Source: Guadua angustifolia (lineage: Eukaryota > Streptophyta > Magnoliopsida > Poales > Poaceae). From it: 64,000 bases of DNA. This document shows positions 47,190-58,849 of this stretch, in pieces. The position numbers and the translations under genes are program-made. Each line of letters begins with the position of its first letter. Within the stretch, counting starts at the first letter, position 1. The stretch is taken from contig CM070500.1 of assembly GCA_036346375.1 (NCBI GenBank), positions 72,854,525 to 72,918,524 of the forward strand. Direction: 5' to 3'. Under the pieces are notes generated by a model. The model had not been told where the DNA came from, did not search any database, and saw only the letters and a list, made by a program, of their open reading frames with translations.

Positions 47190-47385
47190 TTCTATAGTAG
47201 GTATACCTTTTCTCACTACTGCACACAGGTCTATCATTTCTATAGTAGTATTTGTCTATCACAGACGGTTTACAAACCACATCACAAACCGTTTTGTAAA
47301 CCGTCCGTATCAAATTGACAGTGATGACTATAGATTATCATAGACGGTTTGCCAACCGTTATAAAAAAGTCATCCCTGACAGTTC
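47190..47385. mobile_element. CACTA-like MITE fragment with GACGGTTTG inverted repeats
   Basis: Starts near cactactgcacac (47215). It contains agacggtttacaaacc, aaaccgttttgtaaaccgtc and agacggtttgccaaccgt in alternating orientation, the usual look of a CACTA subterminal array. A matching right terminus was not found. Confidence 0.45.
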
Positions 47386-47537
47386 CAAAGTTCCAAATTT
47401 TGTTAAGCTCTTAATGTCTTAACTATATGAGACCTGTGTTGTTTTCTAATCGATATATATTTATAACTGGAAGGGGTAGTAACTTTTCTATTCATTCCTG
47501 AATATATGTCGGTCTAGCTTTCAAATTTTGTTCATAA

Positions 47538-47763
47538 GGTTCTGTTTGGCAGAACTTTAGATCTCAGCTCCACCACAAATATAGAGCTTATAGGCTAAAA
47601 TAAAGTGATTTAATTTTATATTTTTAGTCTAAAATGTAAATAAGATGACCTACTTAAACACTCTTAATGTATCCACAGCTTTAACTCTATAAATTTCTGG
47701 AGCTAGGAATACCTGCTCCACCAATTTCATAGATTTTGGTGGAGCTCTATGCCAAACACCCCC
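47538..47763. mobile_element. Tourist-like MITE (226 bp)
   Basis: The ends are GGTTCTGTTTGGCA and, reverse-complemented, GGGGGTGTTTGGCA. TAA flanks at 47535-47537 and 47764-47766. The interior (ggctaaaataaagtga, tttttagtctaaaatgtaaa, aacactcttaatgta) is shared with the element at 58626. Confidence 0.8.
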
Positions 47764-47766
47764 TAA

Positions 47767-48660
47767 ATACACGGCGTTCTACAATTTTGAAATAGCTTTT
47801 AACTAATTTTCCTTTGCACACGCCTATCATTTATTATTCTTAATATTATTTATTATTGTGGATTAGAGTAATACACACCATTCAAGATCAATAAGTGAGC
47901 TAATAAAGAAGAACAATTAGCTTATTTTCTACATGTGACATGATTGAAGTACAAGATCCTAAAACATCATCTATTCGAGAACCGAGGAAGTACTAATTTG
48001 TCCTCTTGAGAAGTGTTGTCCCACAATATAAGTCAATTGCGAAGGTCAAAGATGTAATCATTACAATATTTTCACTATTTAGCCTTTTAACTAATCACGT
48101 GTGTGTTGCAACAGAAAAACATTTTTAACTAAATATTCAAGTCATTCTACATGTTTACAAAAATGAAATTACACTTTTGAGTTGCCACTGGGAAGGAGAA
48201 GTGGGAATGTTCTCATCAGGGGCGTGGTTATTGGCTTTAAGAGAGATGCTATTGGTTTCTTTTGTATTTGTGAGAGACAGGGAGAGCGTCTCGCTGCCCA
48301 CATCCTATATGCTGGCTCGTTGCTTTTCTTAAAGAGAAGGAGTACGGATAACTACTACCGATTCGTATTTATATTAGTAATACAAATATACTAAACAAGT
48401 AGATGAATAGTTAATTATGTCATTTAATAGAGGAGTACGTGATCAAATAACATTAATTTTTTTAATTTAGTATTTCTTTTGATCTATATTTGCGGTAGAC
48501 CATGGACAGTTGGCACTTGCCACCGGCGCACGGCACACTGTTGGCTGGCCTGGCTCTGCACGGTGACGACCGGCGACTTCCCAGCTCCCACCCGGTCTCG
48601 CACCGTCGCACGCGCTCAGTCACGCCCCGGGAAGGACGGACGGACGGACCACACTCCCCG
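47767..48660. other. Intergenic, upstream of the SEC14 gene
   Basis: No gene recognised. The GC content rises from about 48490 towards the transcription start of the SEC14 gene. Confidence 0.4.
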
Positions 48661-48676
48661 CTGGTCTTTTTCCACG

Positions 48677-49850
48677 CTTTTTATAGCTCGGCCTCCTCCC
48701 ACTGCCGCTCTCCAGTGCAGCTCCTACTCCTGAAGGGCTCCTTCCAAGAACGGGCGGTGCGGTGGCTGTACATGGCGTGACTGATCTTGTTTGGCCACGT
48801 CGGCGCCGAGAGACGGGATCTTGATTCGTGAGGTGCGTGGCTGCTGCTGCCCTCCCAGACTCCCTGTTCTTGCTGGGGATTGATTCCCAATTCTGCCTTG
48901 TTTGGTTCTGGAGGCTGCTTAGATTAGATTCTTGATTTTAGACTTGCAATTCAGTTGATTTCGCTCTGTTCTTTGGCGCTTTTTTTTTTGGGTTAACTGA
49001 CTCTTCTTTGTCGTGAGGAAATTTAGCAGATCCCGATCCGTTCCTCATCGAATTTCAGTTATCTTGTTGGCTGATCATGCTCCTGGAAGCCATGAACTAG
49101 GGCCGGTAGTTGGTTTGGGCTGAGTTTATCTCGACCTGTTACTCTTTGCAGAACCCGTTCTTCATCCCACATAAAGCTGAATGTAACATTATCAGATCCA
49201 ATTCTACTGGAAGGAAGTAACAGTTTTGAAGCTTGACTATTACCAGTAAATACTACCTTAACTTCCATCGTGTTATCGCATCTTGATGGTTAAATATTCT
49301 ACCAGGCATCAGTATTACCGACACCTGTGGAATTTAGGGGCTTGCCCTGTTAGGTTCCCACCATTTCGGTGTTTTCAATGATGATGTAGCTCAATCATTG
49401 GCTGTAAATTATCTATCCTATTTTTCATCCTGCTTTTGGAGCTCTGCGTGTTTAATTACGAGTTTCCTAGGTTGTTTTGTTTTATACGGTGGCCGTGATG
49501 TGTGTTCTGCGAAATTGAACCGAGTAATTCAGAAGCTCCAATACAAAGGCAGCCTTTCCCACTGCCTTCTGAAATGCATGTAATACTTCTCATGCAGGAT
49601 ATCACTGTGATACCAGCATAGCATATGCAGTTTTAATAATCAACTGCTACACATAAAAGTGAGAGTAGCATTTGTTGTTACTTTTGTATCTCTTTAGTCT
49701 TTACCTGAATTTTTGTTAGTCACACACTTCTCCTCACACCCGCTTAATAAGTTATGATACTGTTCTTTTCTCACATTGGTTCCTTTCATATAAAGAAGCT
49801 GATCACACAGTAATTTATGCATGTTTAGTCTTCTGATATTATTTATGCAG
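48677..49850 (+). promoter_or_regulatory. SEC14 gene core promoter, 5' UTR exon and 5' UTR intron
   Basis: A TATA-like CTTTTTATAG stands at about 48677-48686 in a GC-rich block. A leader exon probably ends at 48832 (gtgag|gtgcgt). A 1.0-kb intron runs to the acceptor atttatgcag at 49850, and a short leader then leads to the ATG at 49898. Leader introns of this size are common in grass housekeeping genes. The transcription start is inferred. Confidence 0.5.
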
Positions 49851-50226
49851 GTGTTTCACTTGCATATCTGGTAGAGCCGTCCCCTCAAGTTACTAAAATG
49901 GCCTATCTATTCAAGTCAAACAATGGTGGTGCAACGGAAAAAAACTTGACCCTAGAAGAACAGCAAGAAAAAGTAAAAAAAAAGAGCCTTTGACTGTAGA
50001 TTTTCACTTGATTCTATTGAAGTACTTAATCCTAAGGCCCTTTGCTGTGCTATTTACTGAGCAGATAAATGAATTACGCAAGGAGCTTGGAGGACACTCT
50101 TCAGTAGCAATACAAGAGTTCCTTTCAGATGCCTCAATATCGAGATTTCTTCGAGCAAGAAACTGGAATGTGCAGAAAGCAAGTAAAATGCTGAAAGCAG
50201 CTGTAAAGTGGCGTGTAGCATACAAG

Positions 50227-52167
50227 GGGCCATCCTTTATATACTAGGGAGCCTTACATTGGTTATTCCTTCCAGTTACAACTAAATAAGGAAATAAGGA
50301 TAAGCATATCCAAACATATCTCAATACTTAACTAATTCAAATAGATAAGATATCTTGCTACTTTTGGCTAGACTCAAACTCTGTCTGCTGCCTTCTTGGC
50401 GCTAGGCGCATTGGAGTCCACCTGGGCCTTCTTGTGTCGACGTTCATAAACTTTGCCCACAAAAGCGTCCACAACATTTCCACCCGCCTGGCGAAACAAC
50501 TCGTCCTCGAGTTGGAACTGCGGGTACTGCTCCTTGAAAACATCTAAACGCAGCCATGTGGCGTCTTCCGCAGGACAACCCGTCCACTGAACCAAAAGCT
50601 CCCAAATGCCGCGGTTGAGACGTGCACGAACAATGCTGCTGGGAGAAGGAATCACGCGACCATGCACGAAATCGGGAAGCGGCACGTCCGAGGATGGTGG
50701 TGAACCTTCATACTTCTTCAATAAGGCCACATGGAAGACATTATGGATGCGAGCCTTGGCCGGAAGACGCAGGCGATATGGGATGGTACCAATCCTCTCT
50801 AGAATGAGAAATGGACCATAGAAACGAGGAGCCAGCTTAGATGAAGTAGTATCCTTGATGCCTGAAGCCGTGCGATGGTGCAATCATGACCAAACCCAAT
50901 CCCCCACGGCAAAACTGACATCACGCCGTGACTGATCTTGGTAGTGCTTCATGTGATCTTGGGCTTGCTGAAGACGCTCGCGGATTTCCGCCAAAAACTC
51001 GTCGCGGTCTTGGAGTTGGCGGTCAACTGCAGCCACCCTAGCCGTCCGAGGCTCATAGGACATAAGAGTGGGGGTCTCGCCATAAACGACACGAGGGAGT
51101 CGTTTTCAAGGAAGTGCGGAATGAAGAATTATAGCAGAATTCCACCATGGAAGCCATTGAAGCCACTTGCTGGGACGGTCACAAGAGAGGCGCAAATACA
51201 TGACAATAATGCGTTAACCACCTCTGTCGCCATCACTCACGATGAAAAGTCTTTGAGATGTAACTTGACACCAGAGAGACGGAATAAATCGGACCAAAAA
51301 GCACGGTAAAAACGGATCACGGTCATCGGCGATGGGCCAGCGGAATCCCATGGAGGCGAACAATGTCATTGAAGAAAGCGTGCCATCGAATCTGGCAAGA
51401 TATGGATGCCCCAATGCAATGAAATGAGCATACTTGGAAAACCGATCCACCACGGACAATATCACGGATTTTCCTCCCACTTTAGGAAGACCCTCCACAA
51501 AATCCATACTGATATCTTGCCAAACCCCGGTGGGTATTGCTAACGGCTGCAAAAGACCCGCGGGATGCAAATGTTCCGTCTTATTGCGTTGACACACTCT
51601 CGCACCAACTTGGATGCATGTGGATGAAAAAAGGAGGCACGGAAGCGATGAAGAGTCTTCTGGATACCCTCATGCCCACTGCCATGTGCCTCGGCCAGCA
51701 ATTGTGGCAAAAGAAAAGAATCGGCTGGAACAAAGACCTTGCCATTAAAGAGGAGAAGGTTGTCGATCCAAGACCAACCCGGAGCGGCTGTACCCGCAGC
51801 GATCTGATCCTTTAAGGTGCACGCTGCAGGTGAAGACTGGAGTTCCTGGCGAAGCTGATCAAAGACCGCAAATGCTGGTGAGGAAGCTGATCCTCCTGCC
51901 GCCTAGAGAGAGCATCGGCAGCTGCATTCTGTTTCCCCGGCCGGAACTCAACAGAGAAGTCATAGCCCATTAGTTTACTAACCCAAGTATCTTTGCGGAA
52001 TGGTGGATAACCTCCGGAGATAAATCCCTTCATAGCGTGTATTACCCCAAAGCTTGCTAGGTATTCCACCTCCGACACGAAGTGAAGTTCATATGGGCAT
52101 TATTGCTTTGGCGGTTCACAACTCGGGCTTAGTACTAGGCGCCACTTTGGCGAGGATTGCATACAAG
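50227..52167 (-). mobile_element. Truncated Ty3/gypsy (chromovirus) fragment inside the SEC14 exon
   Basis: On minus it runs from the RNase H end (DTWVSKLMGYDFSVEFRPGK then ADALSRR, about 51910-52000) through the integrase (GVWQDISMDFVEGLPKVGGK and VVDRFSKYAHFIALGHPY, 51400-51560, frame-shifted after it) to the integrase C-terminus and chromodomain (50374-50883: RIHNVFHVALLKKY, then WELLVQWTGCPAEDATWLRL). About 145 bp of possible 3' LTR follow. Gag, protease, reverse transcriptase and the outer LTR ends are missing. The junctions carry the 9-bp direct repeat GCATACAAG at 50218-50226 and 52159-52167. Confidence 0.92.
50374..50883 (-). pseudogene. Gypsy integrase C-terminal domain plus chromodomain
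   Basis: A 169-codon open frame. Residues 18-60 are the integrase C-terminal SH3-like fold (PRFYGPFLILERIG). Residues about 85-135 form a chromodomain (IWELLVQWTGC, then WLRLDVFKEQYP), which in chromoviruses guides insertion into heterochromatin. It lacks the upstream polyprotein and has no own promoter, so it is not expected to be expressed. Confidence 0.9.
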
Positions 52168-54268
52168 CCAGAAATGATTCGCTGGGTATGCCTGGTTCAA
52201 CTAATCCTTATATTTATGTTTAGTTAAAGATACATGTGTTTATGGGCAATACAAAGAACAATGTAATTAGAGAATTGGTGAGAACTGCAGGTATTATTCA
52301 AGAAGGGTGTAAAGTAAGATTAGTACAGGAGGGATAAGCATTGTCAGTGTCAGTTTAGGCACCAGCAGAGTGTACTTGATACTTAGAAGTATCTCACATT
52401 TCCAGCTTTACAACATAACGTAACCTTTTCATCCTTTCAACCTTCAGGAAGACATTGCACATGAAGCAGAGACTGGAAAGATATACAGGGCTGACTACAA
52501 GGACAAACATGGAAGAACTGTTCTTGTACTGAGGCCAGGCTTGGAGGTTAGCTCACTCATTGAAGAGTAAATTTCTGGAAAGAATTGAATTGACATCATA
52601 CATTGCTTAAGATGCATATATGGTGCTTCCATAAAGAAGCATTTTGTATAGTTTTGTATTAGATATACATATGCTCGTCATCTAACATGCTTTGAAATCA
52701 CGTTGGAATTAAATAGTCCAGTTAAAAGGAACTCAATCTATGTCAGGAGGGACAAAAGGATAACTTCACGCTTTGGTGCAAATTGACTCCTTTTCCCATT
52801 TTCCCCTTATAATTTATGACTTTTCAGAAATTTCCCATAACACCAATTGACTTTGAACTAGACTTTATATGGTGGTAATTTATTTTGAAGGATAACCCTA
52901 TATGTTCTTTTTTGTAATTTTTGTGTTGATTATGAACCAACATCATAGTGGAGTCTGGACTACTAAAATTTGTACCTTGTAGTTCAAATGTGAAGCATAG
53001 TAACTTCTTTCTTTCTAATTTGTGCGCTTAATGTCGAAATGTGACAGAATACTTCCTCAGGAAAGGGACAGATCAAATATCTAGTTTACTGTCTGGAGAA
53101 AGCAATTATGAATCTGACGGAAGATCAAGAGAAGATGGTGTGGCTGACAGACTTCCAGTGCTGGACGTTGGGAAGCACACCGCTGAAGGTGACCCGAGAG
53201 ACTGTGAACGTCTTGCAAGACTGTTATCCTGAGAGGCTGGGGCTAGCGATCCTTTACAATCCTCCTAGGATATTTGAGTCCTTCTGGAAGGTGAGCGGTT
53301 CAACCATAAAATATCTTCATTACACTATGAAACAACATTATTTCCTTGTGTTTGCCATATTTGAGTAGGTTAATCATCAGAAAATATAGAATTGCAACCA
53401 CGATGTTGTTTGAGTGGCAATATCTTTTCTAGGCTGATAATCTTGAATAATGTGTTCCAGTCTGTTGTGCCACTCCTTGTTGTGCCTATTTCTCCAATTC
53501 AGATCCCAGCTCTTTAGCCACTCAGCCAGTTTGTCTTTTCTAAATTACGATTGCCTTATTGTTGATTTGTTTATCAATATTTGAACTATTTTGTGGTCTC
53601 CTCTGATATTATTTTTTTTCAACGTAATTCAACCATTGAAAATTCAAATGTTAATTCATCTATATTATTCTGTCATGTGTACTATGTTCCCTGAGGCATA
53701 ACCCAAACCGTTGAAACACTATACACCAAAACACGTGCACATTGGAAATATTATTATTGAGTCGAATTTGTGGATAAGGGGCTGTATCTGTTCTGTTATT
53801 TCCCCTCGGGGACATTCCTTTTTTTTGTTATTGTTTCTTATTCTTAATTGAGCTACTATGATCCAACGGCCTAACAAGAGTTATCGATGACAGATTGTGA
53901 AGCCATTCTTGGACCATGAGACCTACAAGAAGGTTAAGTTTGTTTACTCCAACGATAAGGAGAGCCAGAAGATAATGGCTGATGTCTTTGACATGGAAAA
54001 GCTTGACTCAGCATTCGGGGGAAAGAATCCAGCTACCTTTGAATACAACAGTTATGCGGAGCAAATGAGAGAGGACGACAATAAGATGGGTTCTTTGTGC
54101 AGCTCAAATGGTAGCTCACTTGCTCAGGGCCAAGCACTTGCATCGACTAACAAGGAGGCTAACGATGCAGACTCAGACGCCTCAAGTGAGGCTTCCTTCT
54201 ATAGTGGAACCGAGTCCCCAAAGCATGAAGACGGAGAACATAGTGTACCGAAGAACGGCTGCGCTTAA

Positions 54269-55210
54269 CTGCTTGGTTGCTCCATCTGAGAGACGGGATA
54301 GGTCCAGAATACACAATTTTCTAATTAACTAGACCCATTGCAACAGTTTACAAGCTGGTTAAGATCTGTTTGTTGATCACGTTTTTGGGTCTAGGAGAAG
54401 GGATAATTTCTGTTCGTGGTATTATAGAACATCTAGAAGGTAAGTTTGGACCGTTACTTGTGATGCATTGACATCTCCTGAGTAATCCTTTCATACAAAA
54501 TAATTTGATGCGCGATTGATGTGCTGTAGTCAGATGAGCTCAACTATTGGTTGCATTTTAGTATTGGTTTTCTTTATGTTTGATGGTTATACGGATGGAG
54601 TTTAGTTACTGTGTGATTCTCTGACAAGTAATAATAATTATCTATGTGAATGCTCAAGCACAGACGTTGTATCTATATGTACCAAGCTGTCTAGAGAAAC
54701 TTGGCTAGTTAGCCACTTGGCACTAGCATTTGCTCTCTGACAGATCATATTGCCTCAACAAAATCAAATCCTGGTTATTTCACTCTTGTAGGTAATTCAG
54801 ATGCACTTTCTTGTAAAGTGGATTCTGGAAGGTCACTTTCATGTAATTTAGTTCTTCACCATTTCCAACTCCTTGGGTTATTCTTAAATTTGCCTCTTTT
54901 GTCTACTGTTTTCTAGACAAAGTTTTGAATTTTGGGTTCAGTCTCAAGATCAAGCCAAATTTGAGCCCGAGCCCAGAAATATTCGAGCTAACCTTACCTT
55001 ACGTGGCTCGTAAAACACAACTACATAGTCCCGTTTGGACCGCGGGATTCTTGAATGAATTCAGGAGGATCTATGACCGACAAGACCCTACTTCCGTCAG
55101 CCTCACCCACATTCTTCTCCACGACTTAACTGTAACATCGGATTTTCCAAAGGGGCGTCTAATTCCTCTCTGAATAACTATCATTCCCTTGAGAGACATC
55201 TCGCTCAGCA
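54269..55210 (+). other. 3' UTR and downstream flank of the SEC14 gene
   Basis: AT-rich; no polyadenylation signal stands out (aataataa at about 54630). A short open frame at 54925-55173 has no family resemblance. Confidence 0.4.
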
Positions 55211-55220
55211 TCATATTTCA

Positions 55221-55510
55221 GAATTTTTGTTTAAAATAATATATATTTAATGCAAAATTACAGAAATAATATGCCGAAAATAAAAATAGCAGTTCTACAC
55301 ACCTGTCGCAATTTGAAATTGCGACAGGTCTCAGAGAGCCTGTCGCTAATCATTGGACGAGATACAATGCGTTTCCAAATTGCGACAGGCTCTCTGTCGC
55401 AGCCTGTCGCAATTTGGAATTGCGACAGGTGTGCAGATCTGTCATTTTTATTTTCGGCATATTATTTTTATAATTTTTTATTAAATATATATTATTTAAA
55501 AAATAAATTC
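55221..55510. mobile_element. Fold-back MITE of Mutator type (290 bp) with 10-bp target duplication
   Basis: Nearly the whole element is an inverted repeat. The left arm (gaatttttgtttaaaataat ... atgccgaaaataaaaat ... cacacctgtcgcaattt) mirrors the right arm. The inner part is built of cctgtcgcaatt / aattgcgacagg units. The identical 10-mer TCATATTTCA stands at 55211-55220 and 55511-55520. Target duplications of 9-11 bp are typical of Mutator-like elements. Confidence 0.85.
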
Positions 55511-55520
55511 TCATATTTCA

Positions 55521-55983
55521 TCTCTTCATTTCATGCAGCTAGCCCCCATAACTTCAGCTCCAGGTAGATGAAGGACAGCTTCTACAGAGACCATACAATC
55601 AATTTCAATGAGACGCACACGCACACACGCTGCACATGGCTGACCCATCCTGTGCTGCCTTTCAAGGAACAGCAACGGATTGGATCGCTTCAGAACAAAC
55701 AAGAAGTGATCGAATTGGTTTGCGTCGAGGATTCAGATTTGGCCATGTCAGGCTGGCTCTGTGGCTGCCGCTCGACCACGTAGGGTTGGTACTGTGTGCA
55801 AGCCTCGGAGAAGGGGCCGTGTATACTTGCATCTTGGTGTCTTCCGTAGGGAGGACGGATTGCTGTTAAGGTGTCTATACCTGATACCTACACCTCCCGA
55901 CACTTGGTCATCACCTTATCCTATATGGGAATCCCCATGCCCTAATTGCCACTGGCACTTGATAGGGCCTAGGGTGTTTAATA
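55521..55983. other. No feature recognised
   Basis: GC-richer stretch with overlapping open frames on plus (55568-56003) that resemble no family. Confidence 0.35.
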
Positions 55984-56856
55984 CTCCCTCTATTCTTAAA
56001 TAGATGGCATTCTAAGTTCACTTACTTTCAGCTAGATATATCTACAAAATACCGTATTACCTATCTGTTGACGCAAAAAACTTGAAGTAGAGTTTCTGAT
56101 TGCAATACACCAGACGAACACCGGGTTCAAACGTGTTAATCGATTTGACCCTGCAATCGATAAGGAAAAAGCCATGAATTTTAGTCAAAGTCGATATCAG
56201 AGAACAATCGGCCAAATTCGGATCAGCCAAAGGCCGATCAAAACATAAACGGATTAGCCGACCAAGGCTAATCAAAGGGTAAAGGCAGATTAGTCCTGAG
56301 AAGGCGATGCGCAACAAAATAGAACAAATTAAACCTGAGATGAAATCGAAGACGACCAACAATCGGCGATACGCAACTTTATTGATCGGGATCGACTTAC
56401 AAATGAGAGTATTACAAGACCGAAAACTAAAGGGAAAATAAAACTGGCAGATGTGGTTTTTGCTGTGGATGCTCTCTTCAAGCGGCCTGGGTTCATCTTA
56501 TATACCCGTCAGCCGATCCGAGTCCCGTTACATTACGACAACAAAGTCCGAGTCGGCTAAGGTTTCCTAAACGGCCTCATGTTTTTCCAAATACCTACCG
56601 TACATTATCTAAACTCCCGCAGATTTGTTGATTTGCTTCGTATCTTCTGAAATTTGGTGCAAACACTATCATTACTATATATATAGATGGTGTGTCTTAC
56701 TTTAGTTCATGATAATAAATAATATTGAAAATAGCTGAAGGAGAAGGGTATAGGAGAAAAAAATAGTAAAAAGTCACCTCAGAATTATAGAACGATATGT
56801 ATTTAGAAACAAAATTAAAAAGCTAGAATAGTACGTATATTCGCAAATGGAGGGAG
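55984..56856. mobile_element. Stowaway-like MITE carrying a solo LTR
   Basis: The left end is CTCCCTCTATTCTTAAAT and the right end, reverse-complemented, is CTCCCTCCATTTGCGAAT. TA flanks at 55982-55983 and 56857-56858. These match Tc1/mariner-type Stowaway ends. Without the LTR and its duplication the element is about 270 bp. Confidence 0.75.
56066..56665. mobile_element. Solo LTR (600 bp) with 5-bp target duplication
   Basis: Begins TGTTGACGC and ends GGTGCAAACA. CTATC is perfect at 56061-56065 and 56666-56670. There is no internal region or second LTR, so it arose by recombination between LTRs. A TATA-like tcttatatacc (about 56508) may be the LTR promoter. Confidence 0.93.
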
Positions 56857-56858
56857 TA

Positions 56859-57505
56859 TATCTCACTAGCTTCCTTGTTTGGTGTCCTTGATCTCGATGT
56901 ACATGAAGGAAGAAGCCTATGATGTGATTCTTGAATTATTTTTTTCCTTGTATTAGGTTAATTGGATAAATGCCATTGTGTATGTCTAACTTTTTAAAAA
57001 AATGCCATTGCGAAACACACTTGTCCTAACAATATCACTGGAAACATGATTTATGGAGTATAAAATGCCATTCCCCGGTCGTCTTACTGCTCATACCCCC
57101 TACCTCAAGATATCAGTTGTAAATTATGTCAGAGAGAGAGAGAGATCAGTTGTACATGAAGCTTGGATGGCGGCGGCATGTTTCAAAACCGGGGCAATTT
57201 GGCAGCGCCGGGAAGGACATTCTACATATATTTGGATGCCTACCAGCAGCTATCACGCAAAGATCAATTTGTGGCAATGATTCTTCGCGGTGGGAACTCC
57301 GCCATTGCTTTGTCGAAGGAATCCGAGTAGGAAGGTGGATGAATGGCTTGGTGGCTGTGACGATGGTCGACCGAGGGGAGTTGGGACTTGGGAGAGAGCT
57401 TGATGGAGTGCTAGAGCTTGTGGTGGCTGTTGGAGCAGGATGTGAGGAGAAAGTCAAGGAGGCATCCAAAGCTAGGGCAGTTTGATACAATACGAGCAAA
57501 ATACG
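56859..57505. other. No feature recognised
   Basis: Contains a short (GA)n at 57130-57145. The open frames at 57126-57485 (plus) and 57146-57556 (minus) mirror each other and match no family. Confidence 0.35.
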
Positions 57506-57524
57506 AATTGGAGAGATATATTTC

Positions 57525-57698
57525 TTTTTTAAAAAATTGGCCAGGAGCACTGGCATGCATTATAGAAAAACAAAATAACAGACGAGCTACATATGCACAC
57601 GCACGCATGCACGCCGCGCAGCACTCGCCTCCTTCACGCGCACCCGCATCGAGCCTGAGCGCCGCTCGGTCACACCATTGGGCCGAAGCCCCGATCGC
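57525..57698 (-). mobile_element. SINE-like insertion (174 bp) with 19-bp target duplication
   Basis: The identical 19-mer AATTGGAGAGATATATTTC stands at 57506-57524 and 57699-57717. On minus the insert starts GCGATCGGGGC and ends in ccaattttttaaaaaa, a T/A-rich tail as in plant SINEs. Clear tRNA A and B boxes are not evident. A truncated LINE-driven transcript is the alternative. Confidence 0.75.
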
Positions 57699-57719
57699 AA
57701 TTGGAGAGATATATTTCAA

Positions 57720-58622
57720 AGAAGTTACGATTGCGCCGAATTTTTGGGAGAAATATGTTTGCAATGGCATTTTTTTTAGAAGTTTAGGCAATTGCAATAA
57801 CATGAATCCGATAGCTCTTGCACAATAGCACAATTCACAAGATCGATCAATGTACCTTTTTGTGATAAATCTTCTAATAATATTAATTTTGTTACCAATA
57901 TAGATACTTAAGAGACATTGTTATTTTGTGAATGATGAGATCAATTTGTAACAAGAGAGAATGGTCCTCAAATTGTACCTTTTGCATTTATGTAAGAAGA
58001 AATGCAGCACTAGAAAAGGAGAAGAATATATATCAACCGATCTCGCCCATTGTCCAGACAATAAGTGGCAACCAAAATTTGATAACCGCTAGTTTCGAAC
58101 CAAATGTCCTCTAAAATTGGTTACTTGGTTGGTGGTGCCATTGACACAAACTCATCCTTCGGGCCCCAAAATGTTGCTCATACGGATGATGTGGAAGGAC
58201 AAGTGTGAGTACTCTACCCTGATTAATTAAATCCATTTCTTCCTCTCTTACACAGTAGAATATATCTATTTTGGATCATAGTACCCCAGATAATTATATT
58301 ATATACACACACTTGGGGCACCATGATCATCGGTCTCTTGCAATCTCATCTAGCTCTAGCTTCAGTCTAAAGACTACAGCTAGAGTTGACAGACAGGCCA
58401 AAAAAAACCTGGTAGATGGATTAAGCCTAACATAAACGTCTATAGGAATTTAAGCAGGCAGGATTAATTCCTTGATCTTCACATAGCTCATTTTGTTAGG
58501 AGAATTGACCGGTCAGTTGGCTAGGTGTATGGGTGACATTCTATCCTGCCATTGTTAGGACTCGGGGCTTGTTCATTTGATGCTAACTTTACCACACTTA
58601 AGCTTAGATATGCTATAAAGTT
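57720..58622. other. No feature recognised
   Basis: AT-rich intergenic sequence without supported genes. Confidence 0.4.
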
Positions 58623-58625
58623 TTA

Positions 58626-58844
58626 GGACCTTTTGGTAGAACTTTAGATTCCGATTTCACTTGAAATCTGAAACTTGTAGGCTAAAATAAAGTGAATATT
58701 TTTAGTCTAAAATGTAAACAAGATGATCTATCCAAACACTCTTAATGTACTCACAGCTCCAACTTTATGAATCTGGTGAAGCTAGAATTTTAACTTTACC
58801 AGATTCACGAATCTGGAGAAGCTGAATTCTTGCCAAACATGCCC
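58626..58844. mobile_element. Tourist-like MITE (219 bp), same family as 47538
   Basis: The ends are GGACCTTTTGGTAGAA and, reverse-complemented, GGGCATGTTTGGCAA. TTA flanks at 58623-58625 and 58845-58847. The interior (ggctaaaataaagtgaat, tttttagtctaaaatgtaaa, aacactcttaatgtac) matches the copy at 47538. Confidence 0.78.
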
Positions 58845-58849
58845 TTAGA

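Larger units (their letters stand above)
49898..54268 (+). pseudogene. SEC14/CRAL-TRIO phosphatidylinositol-transfer-type gene, second coding exon split by a gypsy fragment
   Basis: Coding exons with GT-AG borders: 49898-49972, 50065-50226 joined to 52168-52185, 52448-52546, 53048-53290, 53894-54268 (TAA). Without the insertion they give 323 residues. The N-terminal CRAL-TRIO helix domain lies at about residues 26-80 (LSDASISRFLRARNWNVQKA). The lipid-binding CRAL-TRIO domain lies at about 95-250, with DKHGRTVLVLRPG, MVWLTDFQCWTL, LGLAILYNPPRIFESFWK and VKPFLDHETYKKVKFVYS. A Ser-rich acidic tail (SDASSEASFYSGTES) follows. Family members move phosphatidylinositol between membranes in the cytosol. 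All exons are free of stops, so decay is recent or the insert is allele-specific. Read through, the gene gives about 80 residues ending shortly after AYKGPSFIY. Splicing out of the insert has not been excluded. Confidence 0.9.

Noticed and set aside
57126..57828. Overlapping plus and minus frames of 119-140 codons
   Set aside because: They mirror each other, cross the SINE-like insertion and resemble no protein family.
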